Positions 16,603-25,836 of a DNA stretch of 64,000 bases are shown piece after piece; position 1 is the first letter of the stretch, and each line of letters opens with the position of its first letter. The notes under the pieces are model-generated. The model worked only from the letters and a program-made list of their open reading frames with translations, was not told the origin of the DNA and ran no database searches. Origin of the DNA: an uncultured Oligoflexales bacterium (GTDB lineage: Bacteria; Bdellovibrionota_B; Oligoflexia; Oligoflexales; JAPPIL01); NCBI GenBank assembly GCA_958296095.1, contig OY282434.1, positions 434,001 to 498,000 on the forward strand, read 5' to 3'. The position numbers were made by a program, and so were the translations under genes.

Positions 16603-18687
16603 CTAAACCACACCCCGCAAGCGTTCCAACACCTGCGCGGGCGCACACTCATAAGATTTGAAGCGCATCGTGTGTGTGCCTCGTCCTTGGGTCACAGAGC
16701 GCAAACTGGTGGCATAACCGAACAGCTCCGCCAGCGGTGCAGAGCAGGTCAGTGCTTGTAGATGTCCCGCCATCTCGATGTTGGCAATCTTGGCACGGCG
16801 GCTGTTAAAATCGGCGATGACATTGGAGACGTAATCATCAGGCACCGAAACATCGACGGTCATGATTGGCTCTAGCAACAACGACTTGCCCTCGCACAAT
16901 AGCTTCCGCATGAGCATCCCCGCGACGATGGTGAAAGCACTCTCGTCGGAAAAATCAGGGTGGAAACTGCCCCCCGTTACTTGCACCTGCAAACCGATGA
17001 CAGGATAACCAGCTAAGGCACCCGCTTGTAAGGTGTTCCTGATCCCCGCGTCGATGGCGGCGTGAAAACTGGACGGCAGGGTCTCTTCTTCAATCGTGTA
17101 GATAATTTCTAGCTCCTGCTCAGGCGATACGGGTGTCAGTGCTAGCCGCAAGTGCGCATACTTGTTCAACCCTGCACCTTCACGCTGGTATTTTTCTTCG
17201 CCCGCAACTGGTTGTGCCAGTGTCTCGCGATAGGCGACCTGTGGTGTGCCAGTGTTGACTGCAAGTTTGAATTCACGCCGCAGGCGATCAACGATGACTT
17301 CAAGGTGCAACTCACCCATGCCACTGATTAAATTTTGCCCCGTCTCCTTGTCGGTGTGATAATCGAACGATGGGTCTTCTGTCTTCAGGCGTTCGAGCCC
17401 TTGGAACAGGCGGCTGTTGTCGGCACTCGTCTCGGGCTCAATCGCTACCGAGATGACTGTCTCTGGGAAAGACACTGACTCGTAGCGAATCGGGTGTTGA
17501 GGATCGCACAGCGTATCGCCCGTATGCACGTCCTTCAAACCGTTGACGGCGTAGATTTGCCCCGCACTGCCCTCCCGCACTTCTTGGCGGGTGTTGGAGT
17601 GCATGCGAAGAATTTTCTGCACCCGTTCTTTCTTGCCGCTGCGACTGTTCAACACCACCCGCCCTACTTGGAAGCTACCCGAATACACCCGCAGATACAT
17701 CAGTTGCCCTGCAAACGGATCGGAAATTATCTTGAAGATAAGGGCCGAAAACGGCGCGTCGACGGTGCGCTCCCTCGTCACGCGAGCCTCACGCTGGTCA
17801 GCACTGTAGCCCTCTACCGACGGGGTATCGCGCGGCGAAGGCAAGTAGGCGATCACCGCGTCGAGCAGTTGTTGCACGCCTTTATTTTTGAAAGCACTGC
17901 CACACACCACGGGCACGACATGCAAAGCCAGCACGGCCTTGCGCACCGCTTGTTGCAGGTAGGTGGCGGAAATTTCTTGTCCCTCGACGAAGCGTTCCAT
18001 CAGTTCGTCGTCGAATTCACACAGGTTCTCAACCACCTGTTCCCGCTGCGCCCTGATGACGGGGGCAATCGCATCTGGCACGGATAGAATTTTAAAATCT
18101 ACCCCTAGCCCAGTATCGTCTTCTTGCCAAACATAGGCTTGTTCGGTGATGAGATCGACAACCCCTGTAAACGCATCCTCTTTGCCAAGTGGATACTGCA
18201 TAACGAGGGGATTGGCGTTGAGTTTTTGGCGAATTGAAGCGACTGAGCCGTTGAAATCCGCCCCGATGCGATCCATCTTGTTGATGAACACTAGTCTCGG
18301 AATACGATAGCGATTGGCTTGATACCAGACCGTCTCCGACTGTGGTTCAACCCCTGCGACCGAATCAAATACCGCAATCACACCATCGAGCACCCGCAAC
18401 GAACGCTCAACCTCGATGGTAAAGTCAACGTGCCCAGGCGTGTCGATAATGTTGATTTGATGGCCTTTCCAGAAACAAGTCGTCGCCGCGGCGGTGATGG
18501 TGATGCCCCGCTCTTGCTCCTGCACCATCCAGTCCATGGTCGCCGAGCCGTCATGCACCTCGCCAATTTTGTGAATCTTGCCACTGTAGTAAAGGATGCG
18601 CTCAGTGGTAGTGGTCTTGCCCGCGTCGATGTGTGCCATCAACCCGATGTTGCGCATACACTCCTGTGGCTTGCTTCGCTCGCTCAT
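16603..18687 (-). CDS. fusA: Elongation factor G
   Basis: 694 residues, the usual EF-G length. It is the translocation GTPase of the ribosome. G-domain motifs: [15 protein letters not shown] (P-loop), [12 protein letters not shown] (G2), DTPGHVDF (G3), NKMD (G4) and [11 protein letters not shown]. Domains II-V are present, including GMGELHLEV and the domain V end near RGTHTMRF. The order rpsL-rpsG-fusA is the classic str operon; no tuf gene follows, and RNase J takes that place. There is a gap of about 110 bp to rpsG. Confidence 0.97.
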   Translation of the reverse strand: MSERSKPQECMRNIGLMAHIDAGKTTTTERILYYSGKIHKIGEVHDGSATMDWMVQEQERGITITAAATTCFWKGHQINIIDTPGHVDFTIEVERSLRVLDGVIAVFDSVAGVEPQSETVWYQANRYRIPRLVFINKMDRIGADFNGSVASIRQKLNANPLVMQYPLGKEDAFTGVVDLITEQAYVWQEDDTGLGVDFKILSVPDAIAPVIRAQREQVVENLCEFDDELMERFVEGQEISATYLQQAVRKAVLALHVVPVVCGSAFKNKGVQQLLDAVIAYLPSPRDTPSVEGYSADQREARVTRERTVDAPFSALIFKIISDPFAGQLMYLRVYSGSFQVGRVVLNSRSGKKERVQKILRMHSNTRQEVREGSAGQIYAVNGLKDVHTGDTLCDPQHPIRYESVSFPETVISVAIEPETSADNSRLFQGLERLKTEDPSFDYHTDKETGQNLISGMGELHLEVIVDRLRREFKLAVNTGTPQVAYRETLAQPVAGEEKYQREGAGLNKYAHLRLALTPVSPEQELEIIYTIEEETLPSSFHAAIDAGIRNTLQAGALAGYPVIGLQVQVTGGSFHPDFSDESAFTIVAGMLMRKLLCEGKSLLLEPIMTVDVSVPDDYVSNVIADFNSRRAKIANIEMAGHLQALTCSAPLAELFGYATSLRSVTQGRGTHTMRFKSYECAPAQVLERLRGVV

Positions 18688-18795
18688 CGCTGCGCCTTGT
18701 CTCTGCGAAAGAGTTTTACCTGTTATTCTAGCATGACTTCAGGACTGAGGCAGTAGCAAAAGCATAACCTGTTGCTGGGAGGAAAATCTTTGCGC

Positions 18796-19275
18796 TTACC
18801 AGCGGTAGTGGGCAAAGGCTCGGTTGGCTTCCGCCATCTTATGAACCTCTTCTTTTCTCCTGATGGTCGTGCCGCGGCGATGGGCAGCATCAATCAGTTC
18901 AGCCGAGAGCTTTTCCATGATACTACGCCCCGTGCGCTTGCGGGCGAAACCGATCAGCCATCTAATGGCCAGCGCGCGGCGACGGTCAGGCTTGACCTCG
19001 ATGGGAATCTGGTAATTCGAGCCGCCGACCCGTCGTGACTTGACTTCCAGCACGGGCTTGGCATTTTCCACCGCGGCTTCAAACAGTTGCAACGCCGTCT
19101 CAAAGCCTTCTAGGCCACGCTTCTCAATCAGGCCTAGTGCACCGTAGAAAGCCTTCTCCGCACAGGACTTCTTGCCATCCCGCATCATGCAGTTGATGAA
19201 CTTCGCCACCAGTTCCTGCTTGTATTTGGGATCGGGCAAAATCTCCCGTTTTTCCGCCACCCTGCGCCGTGCCAC
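18796..19275 (-). CDS. rpsG: 30S ribosomal protein S7
   Basis: 159 residues; S7 nucleates the 30S head and is usually 156 residues. It starts MARRRVAEKREILPDPKYKQ and carries the conserved KPVLEVKSRRVGGSNYQIPIEV segment, split here by eye only, and RWLIGFARKRTGRSI. It follows rpsL by five bases. Confidence 0.97.
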   Translation of the reverse strand: MARRRVAEKREILPDPKYKQELVAKFINCMMRDGKKSCAEKAFYGALGLIEKRGLEGFETALQLFEAAVENAKPVLEVKSRRVGGSNYQIPIEVKPDRRRALAIRWLIGFARKRTGRSIMEKLSAELIDAAHRRGTTIRRKEEVHKMAEANRAFAHYRW

Positions 19276-19280
19276 GTGCT

Positions 19281-19655
19281 TTAACCTTTCGCTCGTTTAG
19301 TGCCGTATTTGCTACGCCCTCGGTTGCGCTTTTCAACCCCTGAGGTGTCCATCGACCCCCGTACGACGTGATAGCGCACACCTGGCAAGTCCTTGACCTT
19401 ACCGCCACGAATCAACACCACCGAGTGCTCTTGTAAATTGTGCCCCTCACCACCGATATAAGAGGTCACCTCGGTGCCGTTCGACAGGCGCACCCTGGCC
19501 ACCTTGCGCAGAGCTGAATTCGGCTTCTTCGGCGTGGTCGTGTAAACCCGCACGCACACCCCTCGCTTCTGGGGACAGCGCTCCAGCGCGGGGCACTTAG
19601 CACGTGCCTTCGACTGCTTGCGTCCTCGACTGATGATCTGATTGATGGTTGGCAC
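19281..19655 (-). CDS. rpsL: 30S ribosomal protein S12
   Basis: 124 residues from a GTG at 19655. That start gives the family N-terminus ([19 protein letters not shown]) and has GAGG seven bases upstream; a longer reading to 19709 adds residues S12 never has. Conserved segments [17 protein letters not shown] (streptomycin-site Lys) and [13 protein letters not shown] (Asp/Arg site) are wild type. First gene of the str operon. The mosaic repeat block begins about 70 bp upstream of the start, so the operon promoter must lie in or before the edge of the repeats. Confidence 0.96.
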   Translation of the reverse strand: MPTINQIISRGRKQSKARAKCPALERCPQKRGVCVRVYTTTPKKPNSALRKVARVRLSNGTEVTSYIGGEGHNLQEHSVVLIRGGKVKDLPGVRYHVVRGSMDTSGVEKRNRGRSKYGTKRAKG

Positions 19656-19721
19656 TCGTCGCCCTCGTTTCAGGGGGAAGGATCTACTAGAGTGCGATGG
19701 AAGTTGCAATAGATTTTTTGA

Positions 19722-20170
19722 TGGATGCGCCGTGGCGCGCTACGCGCTGCGCTACGCGCTGCTTTTTTGTATCGCTCGCTTCGCTGCTTTTTTGTAACGC
19801 TCGCTTCGCTCGCTACGCGGCTTTTTTGTAACGCTCGCTTCCTAGCTCGCTGCTTGCACTCTGATCTCTCGTTACTGCGTTCGGGCTCGTCATCAGACTT
19901 CTCGGCTATTGCGTTCAGGCTTGCCTACCGAGAGCTTTATGAACGGCGCGGCGAGGCCGTACGAAAACGACCGCAGATATTGCCAATACTGCAACCAGAT
20001 TATTTTTTTGCATAAGGCATGTGCTTATACATATTCGTGGGGAGTTTCTCGGTAGGGCTGCGCCGTGCCAAGATAACGGAGGCACGGGCTAAGTAGGGTC
20101 TGTGCTACGCGACTCTTTGCCATTAGACCTCTTGCCCGACCAAGAGTTCCATGAACGGCATGGCAAGGGC
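19722..20170. repeat. Mosaic repeat block 2
   Basis: Same modules as block 1, in reverse orientation: the CGCTCGCTTCCTAGCTCGCT module, GCGTTCAGGCTTGCC, then one short-class TIR element (19924-20056) and a CCGTGCCAAGATAACGGAG module. It separates the divergent str operon and VTC operon. Confidence 0.82.
19924..20056 (-). repeat. Short-class TIR-bounded element, copy in block 2
   Basis: 133 bp from CCTACCGAGAGCTTT to GTTTCTCGGTAGG. Its internal stem is weaker than in other copies (GAAAACGACC against GGGGAGTTTC). Confidence 0.75.
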
Positions 20171-20253
20171 GAGCGCGGCGGTTAGAAATTGCCGCGGGGC
20201 ACACTGGTTTTTCCACCCTGGTGCGATGAGGGGGCTAAGCATGTTCTGCCGCG

Positions 20254-20282
20254 TTGTCAATCATCGTGTTTTGTGAGATAAT
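20254..20282 (+). promoter_or_regulatory. Predicted sigma70-type promoter of the VTC operon
   Basis: TTGTCA at 20254-20259, exactly 17 bp, then GATAAT at 20277-20282. Both boxes match 5 of 6 consensus bases. The start codon follows about 14 bp after the -10, so the leader is very short; GAGAGG at 20283-20288 would be the ribosome binding site. Confidence 0.5.
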
Positions 20283-20296
20283 GAGAGGTTGGGGGG

Positions 20297-20968
20297 GTGC
20301 TCGTGATTTGTGATTTCAGTTACTACGAATACAAGTATTTTGTTGCTAACGAGCGGCTCGGCTATATCAGCACGTTGCTGGAATCTTTCGCGGGGGATAG
20401 CGACCCCTTTCCGTCTGGCTGTGTCGACTCAATCTACTACGACACTGTCGACGCACGTTGCTACTACGAGTGTTTGAATGGCGACAGCGTTAAGCGCAAG
20501 TTTCGCATTCGTGGTTATGGTGATAATGTCTACCAACAGCTACACCAAAAAGAAAAGCTCCTGTCAGGAGTGGGTAAATTCAAAACTGCCCTACAACCGC
20601 GGCGTCTTGTCGGCGAACAGCCACCGCCATGGGATAGTCTTTGTCCGGCGCGACCTGACGACGCATCTTTTCACAAAATAAAATCGCTCGGCTCACAGTA
20701 TGGCACACTGCTGCCTGCCGTGCGGGTGCGCTACCAGCGGCAACGCTATCGCCTGTTCGATTTTCGTCTCACGCTCGACACTAACATCGAGGTGTTCGGT
20801 TACGGCGATGGCATTACGACCGCACTTGGGTACGAAGTCTTGCCTTATCACGTGTTAGAGGTTAAAACTCGCGGTAACAGACCCAAGCTACCGTTTATGG
20901 GCTTAGTGAAGCTGCCGCAGATATCCTTCTCCAAATTTTATTTGGGGCTGACGGCTTTGCGCTTTTGA
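20297..20968 (+). CDS. VTC-domain (polyphosphate polymerase-like) protein
   Basis: 223 residues. It starts with the VTC-domain pattern FSYYEYKYFVANERLGYIS and has YYDTVDARCYYEC, KRKFRIRGYGD, the Lys-rich KEKLLSGVGKFK strand, PAVRVRYQRQRY and a C-terminal EVLPYHVLEVKTRG. Yeast Vtc4, with the same tunnel fold, makes polyphosphate from ATP; bacterial members beside DUF4956 genes are poorly characterised. Basic residues along the tunnel strands and the Glu of VLEVK are retained. Start GTG 20297 (or GTG 20303). First gene of a three-gene operon; DUF4956 follows after 15 bp. Confidence 0.85.
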   Translation: MLVICDFSYYEYKYFVANERLGYISTLLESFAGDSDPFPSGCVDSIYYDTVDARCYYECLNGDSVKRKFRIRGYGDNVYQQLHQKEKLLSGVGKFKTALQPRRLVGEQPPPWDSLCPARPDDASFHKIKSLGSQYGTLLPAVRVRYQRQRYRLFDFRLTLDTNIEVFGYGDGITTALGYEVLPYHVLEVKTRGNRPKLPFMGLVKLPQISFSKFYLGLTALRF

Positions 20969-20983
20969 TAGGGAGATGCACAC

Positions 20984-21685
20984 GTGGAAAGCCTGTTCGA
21001 CGTTTTTAGCAAGCAGGAGTTGTGGGAGCCGATTGCCGACAACCTCGATCTCGTCTCGTATCTCTATACCTTACTGATCTCGTTGACTTTTGGGATTGTC
21101 CTGTCGGTCGTCTATCATCTCTACTTTCAGGACAACGAGCCCCAAGATGCTAGTTTGTCACGCAGTTTGGTGTTGCTGACACCGTCTTTGACCACAATTT
21201 TTTGGATCATTCAGTTCAGCATCCCCATGTCGCTAGGTTTGCTCGGTACCCTGTCGTTTGTGCGTTTTCGCACGCCAGTCAAGCGTTCCGAAGATGTAGC
21301 TTTTATCGTCATTGCCCTAACCGTGGCAATTTCCTGTGCGATCGCCAAGTATCTCGTCGGCGCAATTTTTATCGTGCTGTTGGTAATTTATGCCATTGTG
21401 CGCAATTCTTTTGTCATGCGGGGGGCGTTTAGAAAACGCTTTGCCGTCCTCACGCTTAACACTACCCAGCAGTTACCGCTGCACGATCTACAGAGCAAGG
21501 TCAACGGCATCTGTCGGCAGAGTGACTTCGTCAGTGCCCGCACCTACGATGGTATTACTTCTTTTGTGTTCAACATCCCGCACTTTAGCGAGCACATGCA
21601 CGAGCAGCTGATCGCGGCACTCTCGCAACGTGATCGACAGGCGCGGCTCAATGTCTTTTTCCCCAATGAACGTCTCGGTACCTGA
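20984..21685 (+). CDS. DUF4956 integral membrane protein
   Basis: 233 residues with four hydrophobic segments (about 25-45, 65-90, 105-122 and 125-142) and a soluble C-terminal domain of about 90 residues. The conserved SLGLLGTLSFVRFRTPVKRSEDVAFI stretch, around residues 83-108, marks DUF4956. Members sit beside VTC-domain genes in many bacteria; the pair is thought to act together at the membrane, but the job is not established. It overlaps the start of the next gene by about 35 bp. Confidence 0.88.
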   Translation: MESLFDVFSKQELWEPIADNLDLVSYLYTLLISLTFGIVLSVVYHLYFQDNEPQDASLSRSLVLLTPSLTTIFWIIQFSIPMSLGLLGTLSFVRFRTPVKRSEDVAFIVIALTVAISCAIAKYLVGAIFIVLLVIYAIVRNSFVMRGAFRKRFAVLTLNTTQQLPLHDLQSKVNGICRQSDFVSARTYDGITSFVFNIPHFSEHMHEQLIAALSQRDRQARLNVFFPNERLGT

Positions 21686-22745
21686 ACCCGACCGCGCTGC
21701 ACGCCGCAGGGCCAGGCTCGTGCTGCGACTGGCAATAGTTGTCGCGGGGTTAGCACTTATCGCCTTGCTGGTACTGCTGCGCGGTGGCAATAAACTCAGG
21801 CACGACAACAGTGGCAAGTTGCGAATCTTGCGCTCGTTTAGTGTGCCCCTGCGTGAAATTTCGGGCTTGAGCAGGTCGGGGTCGCACATTTTTGCCGTTG
21901 GTGACGCTGAGCCATTGCTAGGGGTGTTACAGCTCGCGGGTGATGAACTCAAGCTGTTGCGGACGGTTAATTTCACCGCCCCCCTATGGCACAATTATTT
22001 TCTCTGTGCTCGTCCGCACAACAGTATCTGCCGTTCGCTGGCCAACGTTATCAACAAGCAGTGGGAGGGTCTTTACTACGAAGCCACCACCAACACTATA
22101 CATGTTCTGCAGGAAAGCACTGGTGCGATTTTTGTGTTCAATCGCGCCATGGATCGTATCTTGTCGCGCACCAAGCTCGACTTTTTTCCCGATCGTTACG
22201 AAAAATCAGCGCGCACTAATAATTCACTCGGCGAAGGTTTTGTGCCCTTGGCAAACGGACGGGTACTGGTAGCCAAAGAAAAACACCCCGCCGCCATCAT
22301 TGAGTTTGGTGCCCGCGACGACACGGCACAGGGCTATGATCCCCGCCGCCCGCCGCCCGCCCAAGCTTACACCGAGACGGTGCGCACGCTTTATCCGCTG
22401 CACTACTGGCACTTGCCCGACGCTACTGACCAGCACTGTGACCTGAGCGACATTACGCACGACAAAGAGGGGACGCTATACGCCATCAGTCAGGTTTGCC
22501 GCCGTATCTATGAGTTTGCCAGGCTCGATCCAGGCGACCAGCAGGTGCAGATCGTGCACAGCTGGAACGTCAGCGACAGCATCAAGGCCCCCGAAGCTCT
22601 GGTCGTCCTTGCCCCTCAGGTGTTTCTGCTCGCTTCAGATGTGAAAACCTTGCGCCACAACCTCTGGCTACTGGCCTCACCTGAGCACCAGCCCCGCACC
22701 ACCACCGTCGCGCGAGATGACAGAGCTACGCACGACTCTTTGTAA
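21651..22745 (+). CDS. Membrane-anchored beta-propeller, phytase/SdiA-regulated-like
   Basis: 364 residues from ATG 21651 (GTG 21630 and ATG 21666 are alternatives; none has a clear ribosome binding site, and coupling to the DUF4956 stop is likely). One N-terminal membrane anchor (~residues 22-42), then an extracytoplasmic repeat domain with EISGLSRSGSHIFAVGD, WEGLYYEATTNTIHVL, GEGFVPLANGRVLVAKEK and SDITHDKEGTLYAISQ, the pattern of phytase-like or SdiA-regulated propellers. The last ~10 residues (DDRATHDSL) are read from the mosaic repeat that begins here, so the original C-terminus may have been replaced. Third gene of the VTC operon. Confidence 0.7.
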   Translation: MSFSPMNVSVPEPDRAARRRARLVLRLAIVVAGLALIALLVLLRGGNKLRHDNSGKLRILRSFSVPLREISGLSRSGSHIFAVGDAEPLLGVLQLAGDELKLLRTVNFTAPLWHNYFLCARPHNSICRSLANVINKQWEGLYYEATTNTIHVLQESTGAIFVFNRAMDRILSRTKLDFFPDRYEKSARTNNSLGEGFVPLANGRVLVAKEKHPAAIIEFGARDDTAQGYDPRRPPPAQAYTETVRTLYPLHYWHLPDATDQHCDLSDITHDKEGTLYAISQVCRRIYEFARLDPGDQQVQIVHSWNVSDSIKAPEALVVLAPQVFLLASDVKTLRHNLWLLASPEHQPRTTTVARDDRATHDSL

Positions 22746-22899
22746 CGCTCGCTGCGCTCGCTACGCGCTACGCTACGCGGCTCTTTAGTAACGCTCGCTT
22801 GCTAGCTCGCTCCTTGCACTCAGACCTCTCGTTATTGCGTTCGGGCTTGCCCTCAGGCCTGCCTGCCCTCGGACCTCTCGGCTCTTGCCCTCAAGCTTG

Positions 22900-23073
22900 C
22901 CTACCGAGAGCTTCATGAAGGGCGGGGCGAGACCGTTCGCTGCGCTACGGCTTTTTGTATCGCTCGCTTCCTAGCTCGCTCCTTGCACTCAGGCCTCTCG
23001 CGATTGCATTCAAATTATTTCTTTGCATAGGGCATGTCCTTGCACCTATCTCAAGGGCGAGTTTCTCGGTAGG
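22900..23073 (-). repeat. Long-class TIR-bounded element, copy in block 3
   Basis: 174 bp from CCTACCGAGAGCTTC to GTTTCTCGGTAGG. The inside carries the CGCTCGCTTCCTAGCTCGCT module in place of the short-class centre. Confidence 0.78.
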
Positions 23074-23181
23074 GCTGCACCGTGCCAAGACAACGGAGAT
23101 TTGTGTTAAGGAAGGTCTTTGCCTCTCGTTATTGCATTTAGGCTTGGCCCCAAGCCTTCTCGCGGTTGCCCCCACCTCTTG

Positions 23182-23317
23182 CCTACCGAGAGCTTTATGA
23201 ACGGCGCGGTGAGATCGTGCGAAAACTCGACCACAAATATTGTCATATTGCCGTCAGATTATGCTTTTGCACAAGGCATGTACTTGCACCTATTCGGGGG
23301 GAGAGTTTCTCGGTAGG
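23182..23317 (-). repeat. Short-class TIR-bounded element, first copy in block 3
   Basis: 136 bp, the same length as the block 1 copy. Ends CCTACCGAGAGCTTT and GTTTCTCGGTAGG; inner pairing GAAAACTC with GAGTTTC. Confidence 0.8.
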
Positions 23318-23469
23318 GCTGCGCCTCGCCCAGCTGCGCTGCGCACGACTTTTTGTATCGCTCGCTTCCTAGCTCGCTCCTCGTCCTCGGACCTCTTGCT
23401 ATCGCATTCAAGCTTGCCCTCAGAACCTATGCCTGTCCTCAGGTTTCTCGCGGTTGCCCCCACCTCTTG

Positions 23470-23603
23470 CCTACCGAGGGCTTTATGAACGGCGCGGCGA
23501 GGCCGTACGAAAACCCGACCATAAATACTGCCATATTGCTGTGAGATTATGCTTTTAGATAAAGCATGTGCCTATACCTGTTGTGGTCGGGTTTCTCGGT
23601 AGG
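23470..23603 (-). repeat. Short-class TIR-bounded element, second copy in block 3
   Basis: 134 bp. Inner stem GAAAACCCGACC with GGTCGGGTTTC: the middle base pair is C-G here where the previous copy has T-A. Confidence 0.8.
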
Positions 23604-23804
23604 TCTGTGCCGTGCCAAGACAACGGAGGTCTGTGCCATGCCAAGATAACGGAGATTTGTGCTAAGGAAGGTCTTTGCCTCTCGCTATTGCGTTCAGGCT
23701 TGCCTGCCAGCAAACATCAGTTGCTATTCCGTGGCAACTAGCTTAGCTTCGATGCCAAGCTCACTGTGTGATAACGATCCAAATACAAACACGGAAGGCA
23801 CATC

Positions 23805-24734
23805 ATGTCAAAACGCGCTCTACACAATGCCCTGTTCATGGCGGCATTTACCCGCAACGTAAAATTAGCCACAGAACTGCTCAAGTTCTTGCTCGGCCAG
23901 GAGCGAGCTGCACAGTTTAACTTCCGCACACTTAAATTCGAGACGACGGTGTTTACTGATGCCGAGGGTAACGAACGCCGTGCAGATGCCATCGTCTCCG
24001 TCATGACCAAAGAAGGGAAGCGAGTGCTGTTCTTAATCGAGCACAAGAGCACGAAGAGCAAGCATATCTTCCAGCAACTGCTTTCCTACCAAACCGTTCT
24101 TTACGCAGAGGCTGCCGACGAGGTTGTGCCGATCGTTGTTTCCACGGCGAAGAGCAAGTGGCACTTGCCGCGAGCTTTCCGGGCCGCACACAGCAATGTC
24201 TGTGGTGAGGTCAGCCTCAATTTTGGCTACTTGCTATTCGATTTTGCTGAGCAAACTGCCGAGACACTACAGACTGTGTTTCCCAGCTCGCATCCCTATC
24301 TCCTCGGCATGCGTAGCCTGCAACAGTTGAATAGAGAGGTGATCGGGGAATTTCTCGTCGGCAGTCTTGCTCTGCCTGCGGAAGAGAGGATAAGATTGAC
24401 GGGGCAGGTGACCAACTGTCTTGTCGAATCCGATGGCGGTTTCGACATGGGTCTGCTAGAGGAAATCGAGGCTGGTTGTATCAACAAAGTGGAGGATAGA
24501 CTGATGCGCACCATCAAAATTGGTCAAGAGGGCTGGCTTGAGCAGGGCTTTAAGAAGGGACTAGCCGAAGGCGAAGCCAAGGGCAAAGCCGAGGGCGAAG
24601 CCAAGGGCGAAGCCAAGGGGCTGGCCAAGGTAGCATTGCGCATGCTTGAGGAGGGCATGAGCATTGAGGTCATTTGCCGCACGACAGGCCTCAAGCGCGC
24701 TGACCTGACCAAGCTCAAACGCAAACGTGCCTAG
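23805..24734 (+). CDS. Rpn-family PD-(D/E)XK nuclease (transposase-like), intact
   Basis: 309 residues from ATG 23805 behind GGAAGG. Rpn proteins are recombination-promoting nucleases with a PD-(D/E)XK core; in E. coli they stimulate RecA-independent recombination and some act in phage defence. The core is complete here: RADAIVSV (Asp near residue 66) and LFLIEHKSTKS (Glu and Lys). The C-terminal part has a Gly-Glu-Ala-Lys hexapeptide-type repeat (about 247-270) and ends in a small helical domain, LRMLEEGMSIEVICRTTGL, typical of the family. It lies between repeat blocks 3 and 4. The stop is immediately followed by block 4. Confidence 0.9.
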   Translation: MSKRALHNALFMAAFTRNVKLATELLKFLLGQERAAQFNFRTLKFETTVFTDAEGNERRADAIVSVMTKEGKRVLFLIEHKSTKSKHIFQQLLSYQTVLYAEAADEVVPIVVSTAKSKWHLPRAFRAAHSNVCGEVSLNFGYLLFDFAEQTAETLQTVFPSSHPYLLGMRSLQQLNREVIGEFLVGSLALPAEERIRLTGQVTNCLVESDGGFDMGLLEEIEAGCINKVEDRLMRTIKIGQEGWLEQGFKKGLAEGEAKGKAEGEAKGEAKGLAKVALRMLEEGMSIEVICRTTGLKRADLTKLKRKRA

Positions 24735-25215
24735 CGCCGTGGCGCGCTACGCGCTACGCGCTGCGCTACGCGGCTTTTTTGTAACGCTCGCTTTCTAGCT
24801 CGCTCCTTGCACTCAGACCTCTCGTTATTGCGTTCGGGCTTGCCCTCAGGCCTGCCTGCCCTCGGACCTCTCGGCTGTTGCGTTCAGGCTTGCCTACCGA
24901 GAGCTCCATGAAGGGCGGGGCGAGGCCGTTCGCTGCGCTACGGCTTTTTTGTATCGCTCGCTTTCTAGCTCGCTCCTTGCACTCAGGCCTCTTGCCATCG
25001 CGTTCAGATTATTTTTTTGCACAAGGCATGTGTTCACAACCTATTTCAGGGCGAGTTTCTCGGTAGGTCTGCGCCGTGCCAAGATAACGGAGGTTTGGGC
25101 TAAGGAGGGTCTTTGCCACTCGCGGTTGCGTTGAGGCTTGACCCTAAGCATCTCTTGCCCAACCGAAAGCTCCATGAATGGCACGGTGAGATCGTGCCAA
25201 GACAGCCAGGTGGCT
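24735..25215. repeat. Mosaic repeat block 4
   Basis: Starts at the stop codon of the Rpn gene with CGTGGCGCGCTACGCG-type sequence, continues with the usual modules and a long-class element (24893-25067). No credible gene. Confidence 0.83.
24893..25067 (-). repeat. Long-class TIR-bounded element, copy in block 4
   Basis: 175 bp, CCTACCGAGAGCTCC to GTTTCTCGGTAGG, with the 45-bp-type module inside. Confidence 0.78.
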
Positions 25216-25234
25216 GCTCAGCAGGCCCCCTAGC

Positions 25235-25711
25235 TCATTGCGTATCGCCTAGCTGTTCGGCAAGATAGTTCTCAACGCCACAACCCTTGATGATGTCGAG
25301 CTGTGCTTCCAGCCAGTCGATATGCTCCTCCTCGTCCTTGAGAATGCTCTCTAGCAACTCCCGACTACCGTGGTCGGACGCGTCATAGCAGGTCTTGATA
25401 CCCTTCTTGAGAAAAGCGACCGCGGCCAGCTCTCGCTGCAAGTCGAGCTTCAGCATCTCAGAGACACTCTCGCCGATGGTGAGCTCATTCAAGGCTTGCA
25501 GGTTAGGCAGGCCTTCAAGAAACAGAATACGATCGGTCACCGCCCGCGCATGCTTCATCTCGTCGATCGATTCCGACATGATCTTCGCGTTTAGCCGCTC
25601 GTAGCCCCAGTTCTTGCACATACGGGCATGCAAAAAATACTGGTTGATGGCGGACAACTCCTCCTTCAACAGCTCGTTGAGCAGTTTGATAATGTTCGAA
25701 TCACCCTTCAC
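25235..25711 (-). CDS. bfr: Bacterioferritin
   Basis: 158 residues from a GTG at 25711, six bases after an AGGGG ribosome binding site. Bfr is a 24-subunit iron store that oxidises Fe(II) at a di-iron centre. The ligands are visible: Glu in EELSAINQYFLHARM (E18), the ESIDEMKHA motif (Glu, Met haem ligand, His), Glu in LQRELAAVAFLKKGI and the KDEEEHIDWLEAQL pair. The length equals E. coli Bfr. No bfd gene adjoins. It is downstream of gspN on the same strand but separated by about 125 bp, so probably a separate transcript. Confidence 0.95.
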   Translation of the reverse strand: MKGDSNIIKLLNELLKEELSAINQYFLHARMCKNWGYERLNAKIMSESIDEMKHARAVTDRILFLEGLPNLQALNELTIGESVSEMLKLDLQRELAAVAFLKKGIKTCYDASDHGSRELLESILKDEEEHIDWLEAQLDIIKGCGVENYLAEQLGDTQ

Positions 25712-25836
25712 GACATACCCCTAAGCTAAATTAACCAAGCGCCAACATTAGAACATTTTTTGTGCGCCTGTGCAAGCGAGATACAGGAGGCATTGAGGCG
25801 TTGAGCAAAAAATAGCACGGCAACGCGCGGCAAGAC

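Larger units (their letters stand above)
22728..23735. repeat. Mosaic repeat block 3
   Basis: About 1 kb of modules in reverse orientation relative to block 1. It holds one long-class element (22900-23073) and two short-class elements (23182-23317, 23470-23603). The left edge lies inside the 3' end of the preceding gene. No credible gene. Confidence 0.85.
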
